A DNA stretch of 64,000 nt, from positions 372,001-436,000 of the forward strand of contig NZ_BJKK01000001.1 in assembly GCF_006538325.1 (NCBI RefSeq), read 5' to 3'. A program made the position numbers and the translations under genes. Each line of letters opens with the position of its first letter. The stretch's first letter is position 1. The notes beneath the pieces are model-generated. The model was not told where the DNA came from. It saw only the letters and a list, made by a program, of their open reading frames with translations, and ran no database searches. Below are positions 1 through 8,010 of this stretch, in pieces. This stretch comes from Alteromonas sp. KUL42. Lineage in GTDB: Bacteria > Pseudomonadota > Gammaproteobacteria > Enterobacterales > Alteromonadaceae.

Positions 1-109
1 CAAACATGGAATGGCACTTTCTCATCACTCAATACATCCGCTAAAAGCAAGAATGCGAACTAAGCTACGGCTAAACTGAGACTAAGCAATTCAGAAAGGA
101 TAACTTAGT
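1..109. other. Left edge, possible truncated minus-strand gene
   Basis: No gene can be firmly supported here. On the minus strand a frame from about position 54 to the left edge reads like protein (FAFLLLADVLSDEKVPF), but it has no good start codon and a TAG lies immediately upstream. It could be the 5' end of a third gene after the TetR regulator and the secreted protein, or noncoding sequence. The missing flank would decide. Confidence 0.2.
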
Positions 110-676
110 TTACTTAACTTCATAGCCCCATGGTGCATCAGGTGCAACTATGGGGTTTGTTAGGTCAAAGTCGATTTGTATGTCCCTTGCTGGGCGCATC
201 AAACGGTAACTAAAGCGGCTTGGATATATCATCATTTGCCACACATTATCAACGGATGCAGCCATATCCGATTCTATAAACTGTTGCTTAGAATAAATAT
301 CAGCGGGGAAAGATTGAACTTGGTTGAAACCAGCATCGACAGTATGACCTCCGTACATTGTTGAGGCGTGGTAGCTGCCATCTTCATAGCGATGATCGTG
401 CTTTAACATAAGTCCCGCACCTGTTTTGGTCAAAATCCAGGTACGTGAAGCATCATCGCCAACGTAAAAAGGAATTTGAATTTCATTTTCTGAGCATTGT
501 CGAACATACATTACTAAGTTGGCACCACCAAAGGTGTTACCTACATTATCTTTGGTAATTTTTCCCGTAAATGCCTGCCCACAATGTTCTTTAATCGCAT
601 CGAAAAATGCGTCGTGGGTTGGAATTGATACCAAGGGAGCCGATTTTGCAAGTGCAAGCATAGACACAAATGGCAA
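110..676 (-). CDS. Secreted hypothetical protein (probable frameshift at start)
   Basis: I do not recognise the family. The uninterrupted frame opens at a TTG (676) with no ribosome binding site and only half a signal peptide. A proper ATG lies at 702-700, overlapping the TetR stop codon by 8 bases, but is out of frame by one base because of a run of five A. With six A the protein would begin MNKKLYIALLPF and continue through a hydrophobic stretch to an AKSA cleavage site: a normal Sec signal peptide, about 197 residues in all. The mature part has two cysteines and no catalytic motif I can name. It is the second gene behind the TetR regulator, probably co-transcribed and translationally coupled. 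Confidence 0.6.
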   Translation of the reverse strand: MPFVSMLALAKSAPLVSIPTHDAFFDAIKEHCGQAFTGKITKDNVGNTFGGANLVMYVRQCSENEIQIPFYVGDDASRTWILTKTGAGLMLKHDHRYEDGSYHASTMYGGHTVDAGFNQVQSFPADIYSKQQFIESDMAASVDNVWQMMIYPSRFSYRLMRPARDIQIDFDLTNPIVAPDAPWGYEVK

Positions 677-694
677 TAGGGCAATATATAGTTT

Positions 695-1297
695 TTATTC
701 ATTGTTTTCTCTAAGGTCGGAGCTATTTTTTCGCGCTATTAAAGTAGGGATGGTTGCAATAATAGCGTCAAAAGGCTGTAGATTTTGATAGCCCCTGCAT
801 AATACAACAGCACCTTCGATACTTGAAATGATCGTCAGTGATAGTGAATGAGCATAATGTTCATTGTGCCCTTGCTCAAGCAGGTAATCGCACAAAATAT
901 CCTGCCACTTGTTAAAAGCATCAGATACCGCCCTTTTTATATTTTGTTCATCGTCATCTGAATTCTCAATAGCAGCGGCAACAATAGGGCATCCTTGTTG
1001 GAAACTGTATTTGGAGAGTCGGTTTCTCCAGTTCTCTAAAAAAACTCTCACACCATTTTCGTTATTAGTTGAGAGACAAGCTTTCAATTCACTGGCCGCT
1101 CTCTCGCCAGCCCATTCAATGGCTTCTATGACAATTTGGCTTTTACCTTCTGGAAAGTGATGGTAGGTAGAACCTAATGGTGCTTGAGCTGCCTTAGCAA
1201 CTTCACGAATACTAATGCCCCTTAAACCGCGTGTGGCCAGCATCATCGCTGCTGTTTCTATAACTCTTTGACGTCCTACAGAAGATGCTTTGCTCAT
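695..1297 (-). CDS. TetR/AcrR family transcriptional regulator
   Basis: A one-component repressor. The N-terminal 50 residues form the TetR helix-turn-helix (IREVAKAAQAPLGSTYHHF, where the recognition helix ends in the usual Y-HHF). The C-terminal domain contains GCPIVAAAIE, typical of the LmrA/YxaF subgroup. I chose the ATG at 1297 (MSKASS); an in-frame ATG 33 bases upstream at 1330 would run through the operator palindrome. The gene is divergent from an alpha/beta hydrolase and followed by a secreted protein whose start overlaps its stop. Palindromes in the 80-base divergent gap suggest that it represses itself and the hydrolase. The ligand is unknown. Confidence 0.9.
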   Translation of the reverse strand: MSKASSVGRQRVIETAAMMLATRGLRGISIREVAKAAQAPLGSTYHHFPEGKSQIVIEAIEWAGERAASELKACLSTNNENGVRVFLENWRNRLSKYSFQQGCPIVAAAIENSDDDEQNIKRAVSDAFNKWQDILCDYLLEQGHNEHYAHSLSLTIISSIEGAVVLCRGYQNLQPFDAIIATIPTLIARKNSSDLRENNE

Positions 1298-1309
1298 AAA
1301 AGTAAACCC

Positions 1310-1369
1310 ACTTGTTATAACGAGTGTCATAGTGTAGCATGTCTTTAATATTAAGACACTTGTTATAAT
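1310..1369. promoter_or_regulatory. Candidate TetR operators in divergent gap
   Basis: ACTTGTTATAACGAGT at 1310-1325 is a 16-base palindrome with one mismatched pair. The half ACTTGTTATAA recurs at 1358-1368, and GTCTTTAATATTAAGAC (1341-1357) between them is a palindrome interrupted by one extra T. Repeated dyads between a TetR gene and a divergent gene are the usual operator arrangement. Assignment to this regulator is inferred. Confidence 0.55.
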
Positions 1370-1378
1370 TTGGTGGTT

Positions 1379-2230
1379 ATGCAGTCAATTTCATTTACTA
1401 CAGCTGACAACTATGAAATCCACGGCTCTGTGTTTACTCCTAGTATCCACGTAAAAGGAAGAATAATTGTAGCTGGTGCAACGGGCGTACCTCAGGGGTT
1501 TTATCGACGATTTGCTACATTTGCAAAAGCGCAAGGATATGAAGTGATAACGTTTGATTATCGGGGAATTGGCAGTTCAAAGCCTAAAACGCTAAAAGGC
1601 TTCGAAATGAATTTGCTCGACTGGGGAAGGTTGGATTTAGCAGCTGTAGTTGACTCAATGAGTGAAGATGGGCTTCCACTTTTCATCATTGGTCATAGCT
1701 ACGGCGGGCACGCATTTGGTTTACTGCCCAATCATCACAAGGTGTCAGGATTCTATGTCTTTGGCACTGGCGCAGGGTGGCATGGTTACATGCCTTTCTC
1801 TGAGCAAGCCAAAGTACTCGCTATGTGGAATTTGGTTCTGCCAATTATAACGTGGTGGAAAGGGTATTGTGCTTGGCGACTACTTGGTATGGGAGAAGAT
1901 TTACCACGTAGTGCTTTCCTACAATGGCGTTATTGGTGCAAATTTCCACATTACTTTTTTGATGACCCCAAAATGTCAGGTTTACGCTATCTCTACCAGT
2001 CAGTTAAAACGCCAATCGTAGCTGCCAATGCATTAGATGATAGATGGGCAATGCCTGTTTCTAGAGATGCATTTGTCAAACACTACTCTAATACCTCAGT
2101 TACCAAAGTTGATATTTCACCTAAAGAGGTAGGAGGGGAGATTGGTCATATGGGTTACTTTAGAAAAAACTCAGAACCTTTGTGGGGAGCTGCCCTGAAT
2201 TGGTTTGATGGAATAACGACTAAATTGTAG
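1379..2230 (+). CDS. Alpha/beta hydrolase (COG4757-like)
   Basis: A 283-residue cytoplasmic serine hydrolase with no signal peptide. The nucleophile elbow is GHSYGG, with Ser near residue 107. FDYRGIGSSKP (near 60) is the conserved strand and loop before it. ANALDDRWAMP supplies the likely acid and EIGHMGYF the catalytic histidine. The length and the late GHMGYFR motif resemble COG4757 predicted hydrolases. Substrate unknown. A TTG nine bases upstream (1370) is also in frame, but the ATG at 1379 gives the natural N-terminus MQSISFTT. It is divergent from, and probably controlled by, the TetR gene. Confidence 0.85.
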   Translation: MQSISFTTADNYEIHGSVFTPSIHVKGRIIVAGATGVPQGFYRRFATFAKAQGYEVITFDYRGIGSSKPKTLKGFEMNLLDWGRLDLAAVVDSMSEDGLPLFIIGHSYGGHAFGLLPNHHKVSGFYVFGTGAGWHGYMPFSEQAKVLAMWNLVLPIITWWKGYCAWRLLGMGEDLPRSAFLQWRYWCKFPHYFFDDPKMSGLRYLYQSVKTPIVAANALDDRWAMPVSRDAFVKHYSNTSVTKVDISPKEVGGEIGHMGYFRKNSEPLWGAALNWFDGITTKL

Positions 2231-2364
2231 TCGGTATCTTATTTCTAATTCTCATTTCAAATCAACAAACTAAGGTTAAAGAGTGAAGATATCACAACTC
2301 ACTGGTATACAACACTTCACAGCAATTATTCAGGGTAAAGTTTCACTCCCAACAATATTTGACG

Positions 2365-3060
2365 TTATCGCTGAAGGGCGGCCATCAACGCTTCGAATTT
2401 TGTTCTTCCGACTGGAATGGTGCTTCCTGATTTTAAGTGGGCGAAATATTTTGCGCCTGATTTTTGGCTAACACTTTCTATCTCGTTCAACGACACTGCA
2501 TATGATCTATGAACGCGCATGAAAATGTCGGGCAGCAGTTGCATAAGTTTATCAAGGTGTTTGTCATGCAATATCACCACATCGCTTTTGGTGGTTATCT
2601 CGCTGTAATGCCCTGATGCCTGTATATACTGAATGTCGTCAAGGGATACAAAATGGAGCTTGTCATGCTTTTTATATGACAATCGCTTACATTGCCCTTT
2701 GAAACTGGCATCGAAATAGCGCTGTAAAGCTGCCTCAACTCTTTCTTTGGTGAAGGGTTTGCCAATGAAATCCAATACGCCTAATTCAAAAGCATCAAGT
2801 GCTCTGTCGGTATTCGCTGAAACAACGATGGTGTGATAAGGCTCAGCCAAATGCTCGTGCAAAAGTGAAAAGCCATCCTTACCATGTAAATTTAAGTCAA
2901 GAAATAATACGTCAGTAGTTGTTGCCGCGAGGTGATCTTGTGCATCATCTAAATTGTTGAACGTTGTTATTGATGCTTTGTCTTGTACCACTTCTAGGAT
3001 GAAGCGATGTAGCCTTTTAGCTACCATAGGCTCATCTTCTACCAGAGTAATTTTTATCAT
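2365..3060 (-). CDS. LytTR-type response regulator
   Basis: A 231-residue two-component response regulator of the LytR/AlgR class. The receiver domain (about 1-120) has the acidic pair in VEDEP, the phosphoacceptor Asp55 in LFLDLNLHG and the conserved Lys in FIGKPF. The C-terminal LytTR DNA-binding domain (about 130-230) has the typical HRSYAVSLNEI and GSTIPVGRTKF segments. It lies 35 bases downstream of its cognate kinase on the same strand, so the two form an operon. Target genes cannot be deduced from the sequence. Confidence 0.93.
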   Translation of the reverse strand: MIKITLVEDEPMVAKRLHRFILEVVQDKASITTFNNLDDAQDHLAATTTDVLFLDLNLHGKDGFSLLHEHLAEPYHTIVVSANTDRALDAFELGVLDFIGKPFTKERVEAALQRYFDASFKGQCKRLSYKKHDKLHFVSLDDIQYIQASGHYSEITTKSDVVILHDKHLDKLMQLLPDIFMRVHRSYAVSLNEIESVSQKSGAKYFAHLKSGSTIPVGRTKFEALMAALQR

Positions 3061-3095
3061 AATGGCTTACCTATTTATATACTGCATACCACGTG

Positions 3096-4901
3096 CTAAG
3101 CAATCTCAGGCTTGCTGTGATATTTGAGAGGAAAAGTTAACGTGACTGTCCAAAAGTCAGATTCCTGTCTTTCATCAAAATTCCAATGCTCTCCGTAAGC
3201 TTCAGTTAGCCTTGCTTTGATATACTTTGTACCTACACCTGTACCAATACCTGTACTTGCTCCTGCGGCATTAGGGTTTACACCCTTGCCGGGTTTTGTC
3301 GCACCGCATTTCTGAGATTTAAAGATTACCTTTGTCATTACTTCCTTAGAATGGCTGTTATCTTCATTTACTATTATAAAGAAATCGTATGTATTAGCTC
3401 CGTAGTTATTGTGGCTAAAAGCATTTTCTATCAGCGTTAAAAGTATTCCCGGTGGAATGAGGGCACGCGCGTTAATACCTTTGCTCATAAGGTTAAACTG
3501 TGCATCAAATCGATAACCCATGATCTTAAGGTGGCTTTCACACAAAGCAATCTCCTGTGAGAATGTCACCAATGACTGGTTACTTAATTGTGCCATTTGC
3601 CTGAATTCTAGTGCCAATGCTTGAATAAACGACACTGCATCGCTGGGTGAAGTGTCTATCCACTCTTCAATGGCGGTTAGTGTATTAAGAATAAAGTGAG
3701 GTTGGAGCTGCTTCTTAATAAGTTCTAGTTCCAATCGTTGTGTGGTTAATCGTGATTGGTTTAATGCACGTTGCCTTTCTGCGTGGGTTTGGCTAAGTAC
3801 CAAAAGCATTAGTAATGCTAAGCAGCTAAAAGACACAAAGAAATATTGATCCATAAATGACAAGCGACTAACCAGAATAGGGGAAACAAAAACCGCAATG
3901 CCAACTGTCATAATAAGTGCGTACTTTTTGTGTTTTATTATGCTGAAAACACTAATAGCAAAACTGCCAATGAGACTTGTACCAAACAGAATTAAGCTGC
4001 GAAGGTCATAGCTATCCCCCAAAAAAATAACCAAGATATTAAAAACACTAAGCGAGAGGAGTAACCCAATTAAAATGCGTTTTGAGTAATTGAAAAATGC
4101 CATAAAAAACATAGGCAACAAGGTACTTACTAAAAGTGTTAGCCATAATATCACTTCCATCCTAAAAGCGTGCCAAATGTAGCTGTATCCGAAGAGGCCA
4201 CGCCAAGACTCTGCAAGAATAAGAAGCACTAACATGGTGCTTAAACCACTAAACCATATATAGGCTGGCTCTTTTAAAGATGAGAAATACACTTGAAATG
4301 AATACAAGGCCACTAGTAATAAACCGCTCAGCATCATGATTGGCAGCCTAACTCGCTCTTCTCCAAGGCTAAGTAGGCTTGCGTAGTCATCGGCAAACAC
4401 CCAGGTACCACTGTGTGCCATTGTGCTTGAGTGGTATTGACTACTGAACCGCAAAATAAGTGTGTTATCTCCTGATATTATCCACTGCTGAGGCAGCAAA
4501 AACACACTGTCTATTTCACCGGGTAATTCGTTATTGCCATTAGAAGCAGGTCTTCCATTACTACCAATGTAGTGTCCATTCAAATAAACTGAATAGGCGC
4601 CGAGTATTGAAATAAAGACGCCCTTGGAAGGATGTTCACTCCCGCGTTCATTTAACGCAGAGGCATTGTCGAAGTTAAACGTGAATTTTAACCACATCGG
4701 GTTTGCCGAGAGCTTCAATTGAGGTTTTCTGTATAGCTGCCAGCGCCTATCACTTTTGTCGGGCAACGATTCTTGATTGGACTTCAATACGCTGAATTGA
4801 CTTGGCAGAAGAAGGGCATCTTGAGGTTTGTCATGCAGTAATACTACACCCCAAATAAGTACAGCCATCAGTACGACATAGAACCAACTTAATTTTTGCA
4901 C
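3096..4901 (-). CDS. LytS-like sensor histidine kinase
   Basis: A 601-residue membrane kinase. One N-terminal membrane anchor is followed by an extracytoplasmic, probably carbohydrate-binding-like sensory region (to about 185), then about six or seven transmembrane helices (about 185-370), a short coiled region and a His_kinase domain. The phosphoacceptor lies in QLQPHFILNTL near residue 400. The ATP-binding part has the N box LIENAFSHNN and a G box GIGTGVGTKYIKARL. It contains an unusual run of Gly/Thr/Ala-rich sequence before the G box. It pairs with the LytTR regulator immediately downstream. The signal sensed is unknown. Confidence 0.9.
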   Translation of the reverse strand: MQKLSWFYVVLMAVLIWGVVLLHDKPQDALLLPSQFSVLKSNQESLPDKSDRRWQLYRKPQLKLSANPMWLKFTFNFDNASALNERGSEHPSKGVFISILGAYSVYLNGHYIGSNGRPASNGNNELPGEIDSVFLLPQQWIISGDNTLILRFSSQYHSSTMAHSGTWVFADDYASLLSLGEERVRLPIMMLSGLLLVALYSFQVYFSSLKEPAYIWFSGLSTMLVLLILAESWRGLFGYSYIWHAFRMEVILWLTLLVSTLLPMFFMAFFNYSKRILIGLLLSLSVFNILVIFLGDSYDLRSLILFGTSLIGSFAISVFSIIKHKKYALIMTVGIAVFVSPILVSRLSFMDQYFFVSFSCLALLMLLVLSQTHAERQRALNQSRLTTQRLELELIKKQLQPHFILNTLTAIEEWIDTSPSDAVSFIQALALEFRQMAQLSNQSLVTFSQEIALCESHLKIMGYRFDAQFNLMSKGINARALIPPGILLTLIENAFSHNNYGANTYDFFIIVNEDNSHSKEVMTKVIFKSQKCGATKPGKGVNPNAAGASTGIGTGVGTKYIKARLTEAYGEHWNFDERQESDFWTVTLTFPLKYHSKPEIA

Positions 4902-5297
4902 CGATTGCTTACCTTTTTCTCACTATCTAATTGATACATTACACAGTTTTCTATTCGAACAGAAGTATTCAAAATGTTGTTTAGGCACTGAGGATGCTGT
5001 TGAAGAAAATGTTTTTAATTTTACTTATTAAAAAACTTAAACGTTGGTAATTAGTGGTGTAACTTGTAAATTTCAGCGAAGTTTATGATTTAAGTCAAAT
5101 CGCGCTATATTGTAAGTGGAAGCGTGGAGGTAAAGAAGTGATAATATCTCATGTCGCAACACCAATGCGGTAGCGTTGCACAATAGGCTGTAGTTTATTA
5201 AAACGTATAGGTTGAACGGCAAAAGGTGATTCACAAAAATATTTAACCTCATTCCCCAAAAGGAGTATTGGAGGTAGCGCAGGTAGGAGCAAGCTGC
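4902..5297. other. Divergent intergenic region, no gene seen
   Basis: About 400 AT-rich bases between the kinase (minus strand) and the GGDEF-EAL gene (plus strand). It should hold both promoters. I see no convincing ORF, repeat or strong hairpin. A second Shine-Dalgarno-like AGGAG at 5261 stands only two bases before the in-frame TTG at 5268, too close to be used well. Confidence 0.5.
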
Positions 5298-7793
5298 ATG
5301 GTAACGTTTTACAGTATTTTGATGTGCTTAAACGCACTGTGCGCCGTTACTATTCTTCTGTCTGGTGTTGACAGAAAACGACCTCATTTTGTCGTGTTGG
5401 CTGTTCTGAATGTTGTGCTGTTTATTTTCCACTTCTTGTCGCTATCGTTGCACGCTTCAGAAGATGTAAACGAAGCCATAGCAATCAGTAAATTGCACCT
5501 TGCTTGTATTATTATTGGCCATCCAGTGCTGGTACTCGTATTTGGTTTGTGGACGCGATTCAAAAACACAAAACTCGTCTTTTATTCTTTTTGTGTTTTT
5601 TCCATGCCGTTATTTTTGATTAATTTCTTTTCTGAATTTTCTATCCGTTATGGCGATCATGTTGAATTAGTTTCCTATGTTTCAGTATTTGGAGACTCTG
5701 TTTCTATACTGTTGGGAGATAGCCATGCTTATTTCCCGCTCATACATTTTAGTTATGCCATTGCATCAATTTTTATTGCCTACTGTATAATTCGCTTTTA
5801 CAACCAAAAGAAGCGCTACTTGTTTACAATTTTACTTGTAACAATCGCTTTACAGATCATCTCAAGCATTGTCGGCTATGAGATCGATCAAGGATATAGT
5901 CGGTGGGTATATATTGGTGGTGTGCCATCAACAGTACTATCACTTATGGTACTGGGAATGATAAGTCGAGGGTTTAAAGAGAAGTCAGATGAACTTATTA
6001 ATGAAAGCGCACAAAAGGAAGCGCTTCACGATGTATTTTCTCGGCTTGCGAAAATTTCTAATGAAGATGGATTACATTCCTTCTACGAAGAGTCTATTGA
6101 ACTACTTGCAGAATTCTCAAAGGCTGACTACGTCATTTATGGCATTGTTGACCCCAAAGATCCCCACAATATTGCGACAAAAGTGGTGTTTAAAGAAGGA
6201 CAACAAATCGACAACTTTGTTTACCAAAGAAGAGGAACACCTTGTGAGAATGTGCTCTCTATTGATGCATGTATACACCGGGAAAACGTCTGCCTAGATT
6301 ATCCTGACGATGTAATGCTAAAAGAGGAAGGTATTGAAGCGTATATTGGTCATCCAATTGTTGGCAGTGATCGCCGTTCCGTAGGTGTATTGGTGCTGCT
6401 TTATAAAATGCCACTAAGTAATGAAAAAGTACTCAAGACTGTTACCGATGTATTCGCAACAAGAATTAGTGCTGAATATCGAAGAGACAGATTGCAAAGT
6501 GAGCTTAAGGCAACCGCCTATGTTGACTATGTTACAAGCCTTCCCAACCGCACCAAGCTGCTGACCTATATAAACAATATTCGCTCAGAGTTATTAAATA
6601 AAGACAGCCAAGCGTTGTTAATGCTATTTGACCTTGATCATTTTGGTGAAGTGAACCGAAAGTACGGATATGACGTTGGAGACAAAGTAATCAAAATGAT
6701 TGGAGACCGTCTAAGTAGTTATACTAGTGAGAGCGTGTTTATATCTCGAAGTGGCGGCGATGAATTCGCTGTTGTCATTCCCAAAGTTAAAGCAGACATC
6801 ACCAACCTAACGAATGTGCATTGGACGGCAATACAAGCAATTGTCAACCAGACCTGCAACGTGGGCAACCGTAAAATAAACATTAATTGCACCATGGGGG
6901 CGGTTGTTTTTCCTTCACAACTTCAAGCCAACTTTGATGTGCTAGGCGCTGCAGAACAGGCACTTCTTCAAGCCAAGGAGCACGGCAGAGGGCGATATAC
7001 ATTTTTTGATCCTTCATTTTTATCCAATGTCGAATATACCCGTGAATTAGAGGCCGATTTGGTTGCTGCGCTTTATCAAGATGATGGTTTAGATGTTTTT
7101 TATCAGCCTAAGGTGGATAGAGAAGGCAAGATCGTAGGCGCTGAGGCATTGTTACGCTGGTTTAGTAAGAAAAGAGGTTTTGTGTCCCCAGCGGATTTTA
7201 TCCCTATTGCTGAGGAAACAGGGGTTATTCATTTGTTGGGGCAGTGGGTGCTTGCAAGAGTGCTCAATGATATTTCAAATTGGATAGAAAAAGGGTACAA
7301 CCCTGTTCCTATTGCGATCAATGCGACTGCGTCACAGTTTGAGGATTTCGAGTTTATTGAACATTTTATTACATCAGTCAAAAATAAAAATATACCGTCG
7401 CGGTTGTTAGAGCTTGAACTCACCGAGTCGGGTTTGTTCACCGATAAAAATAAAGCAATTGAAACCTTATCACGGCTCAGAGATTTCGGCATTACGGTGG
7501 CATTAGACGACTTTGGTACAGGCTACTCTTCGTTGTCCTACTTAAGTGAATTACCTCTCGATGTTCTTAAAATAGACAAGGCGTTTGTGGACGGGTTACA
7601 TGATGAACGCAATCGCGAACTGGTGAAATCCATCATTGCGATCAGCAAAGCCATGGGGCTTGCCAATGTCGCCGAAGGCACTGAGAGCCAAGATCAAGTT
7701 AAGCTATTGGAGACTTATGGTTGTAGCCTATTCCAAGGATACTTCTTTAGTAAGCCACTGATAAAAAATGAATTTGAAGATTGGATAAAGTGA
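5298..7793 (+). CDS. Membrane GGDEF-EAL cyclic-di-GMP enzyme with GAF domain
   Basis: An 831-residue protein likely to make and/or degrade cyclic di-GMP. About seven N-terminal transmembrane helices (1-225) are followed by a GAF-like domain (about 245-385), a GGDEF domain (about 400-560; SRSGGDEFAV intact) and an EAL domain (about 580-831; [22 protein letters not shown] and KIDKAFV intact). Both catalytic signatures are complete, so either activity is possible. I chose the ATG at 5298, which has AGGAG eight bases upstream, over the TTG at 5268. It appears monocistronic. Confidence 0.92.
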   Translation: MVTFYSILMCLNALCAVTILLSGVDRKRPHFVVLAVLNVVLFIFHFLSLSLHASEDVNEAIAISKLHLACIIIGHPVLVLVFGLWTRFKNTKLVFYSFCVFSMPLFLINFFSEFSIRYGDHVELVSYVSVFGDSVSILLGDSHAYFPLIHFSYAIASIFIAYCIIRFYNQKKRYLFTILLVTIALQIISSIVGYEIDQGYSRWVYIGGVPSTVLSLMVLGMISRGFKEKSDELINESAQKEALHDVFSRLAKISNEDGLHSFYEESIELLAEFSKADYVIYGIVDPKDPHNIATKVVFKEGQQIDNFVYQRRGTPCENVLSIDACIHRENVCLDYPDDVMLKEEGIEAYIGHPIVGSDRRSVGVLVLLYKMPLSNEKVLKTVTDVFATRISAEYRRDRLQSELKATAYVDYVTSLPNRTKLLTYINNIRSELLNKDSQALLMLFDLDHFGEVNRKYGYDVGDKVIKMIGDRLSSYTSESVFISRSGGDEFAVVIPKVKADITNLTNVHWTAIQAIVNQTCNVGNRKININCTMGAVVFPSQLQANFDVLGAAEQALLQAKEHGRGRYTFFDPSFLSNVEYTRELEADLVAALYQDDGLDVFYQPKVDREGKIVGAEALLRWFSKKRGFVSPADFIPIAEETGVIHLLGQWVLARVLNDISNWIEKGYNPVPIAINATASQFEDFEFIEHFITSVKNKNIPSRLLELELTESGLFTDKNKAIETLSRLRDFGITVALDDFGTGYSSLSYLSELPLDVLKIDKAFVDGLHDERNRELVKSIIAISKAMGLANVAEGTESQDQVKLLETYGCSLFQGYFFSKPLIKNEFEDWIK

Positions 7794-8010
7794 TAACAGC
7801 GAGAGATATATCATAGTACTCAATATTCAACACAAGCTAAAAAGTGCGTTTATTTAATTTAACTTCTATAGTCGTTATCTTATCGCTAACAGCATTGTAA
7901 ATTTTATTGTTTCCTAGTAATGATTAACGATATTAAGGTTTGTCTAATAGCAATCCTTAATGCTCGCTCTATTAAATAATTACAATAATGAAGCACACCG
8001 GACGACAATT

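Noticed and set aside
2283..2471. A 62-codon plus-strand ORF after the hydrolase
   Set aside because: It mostly overlaps the 3' end of the LytTR regulator on the other strand and has no family features or ribosome binding site.
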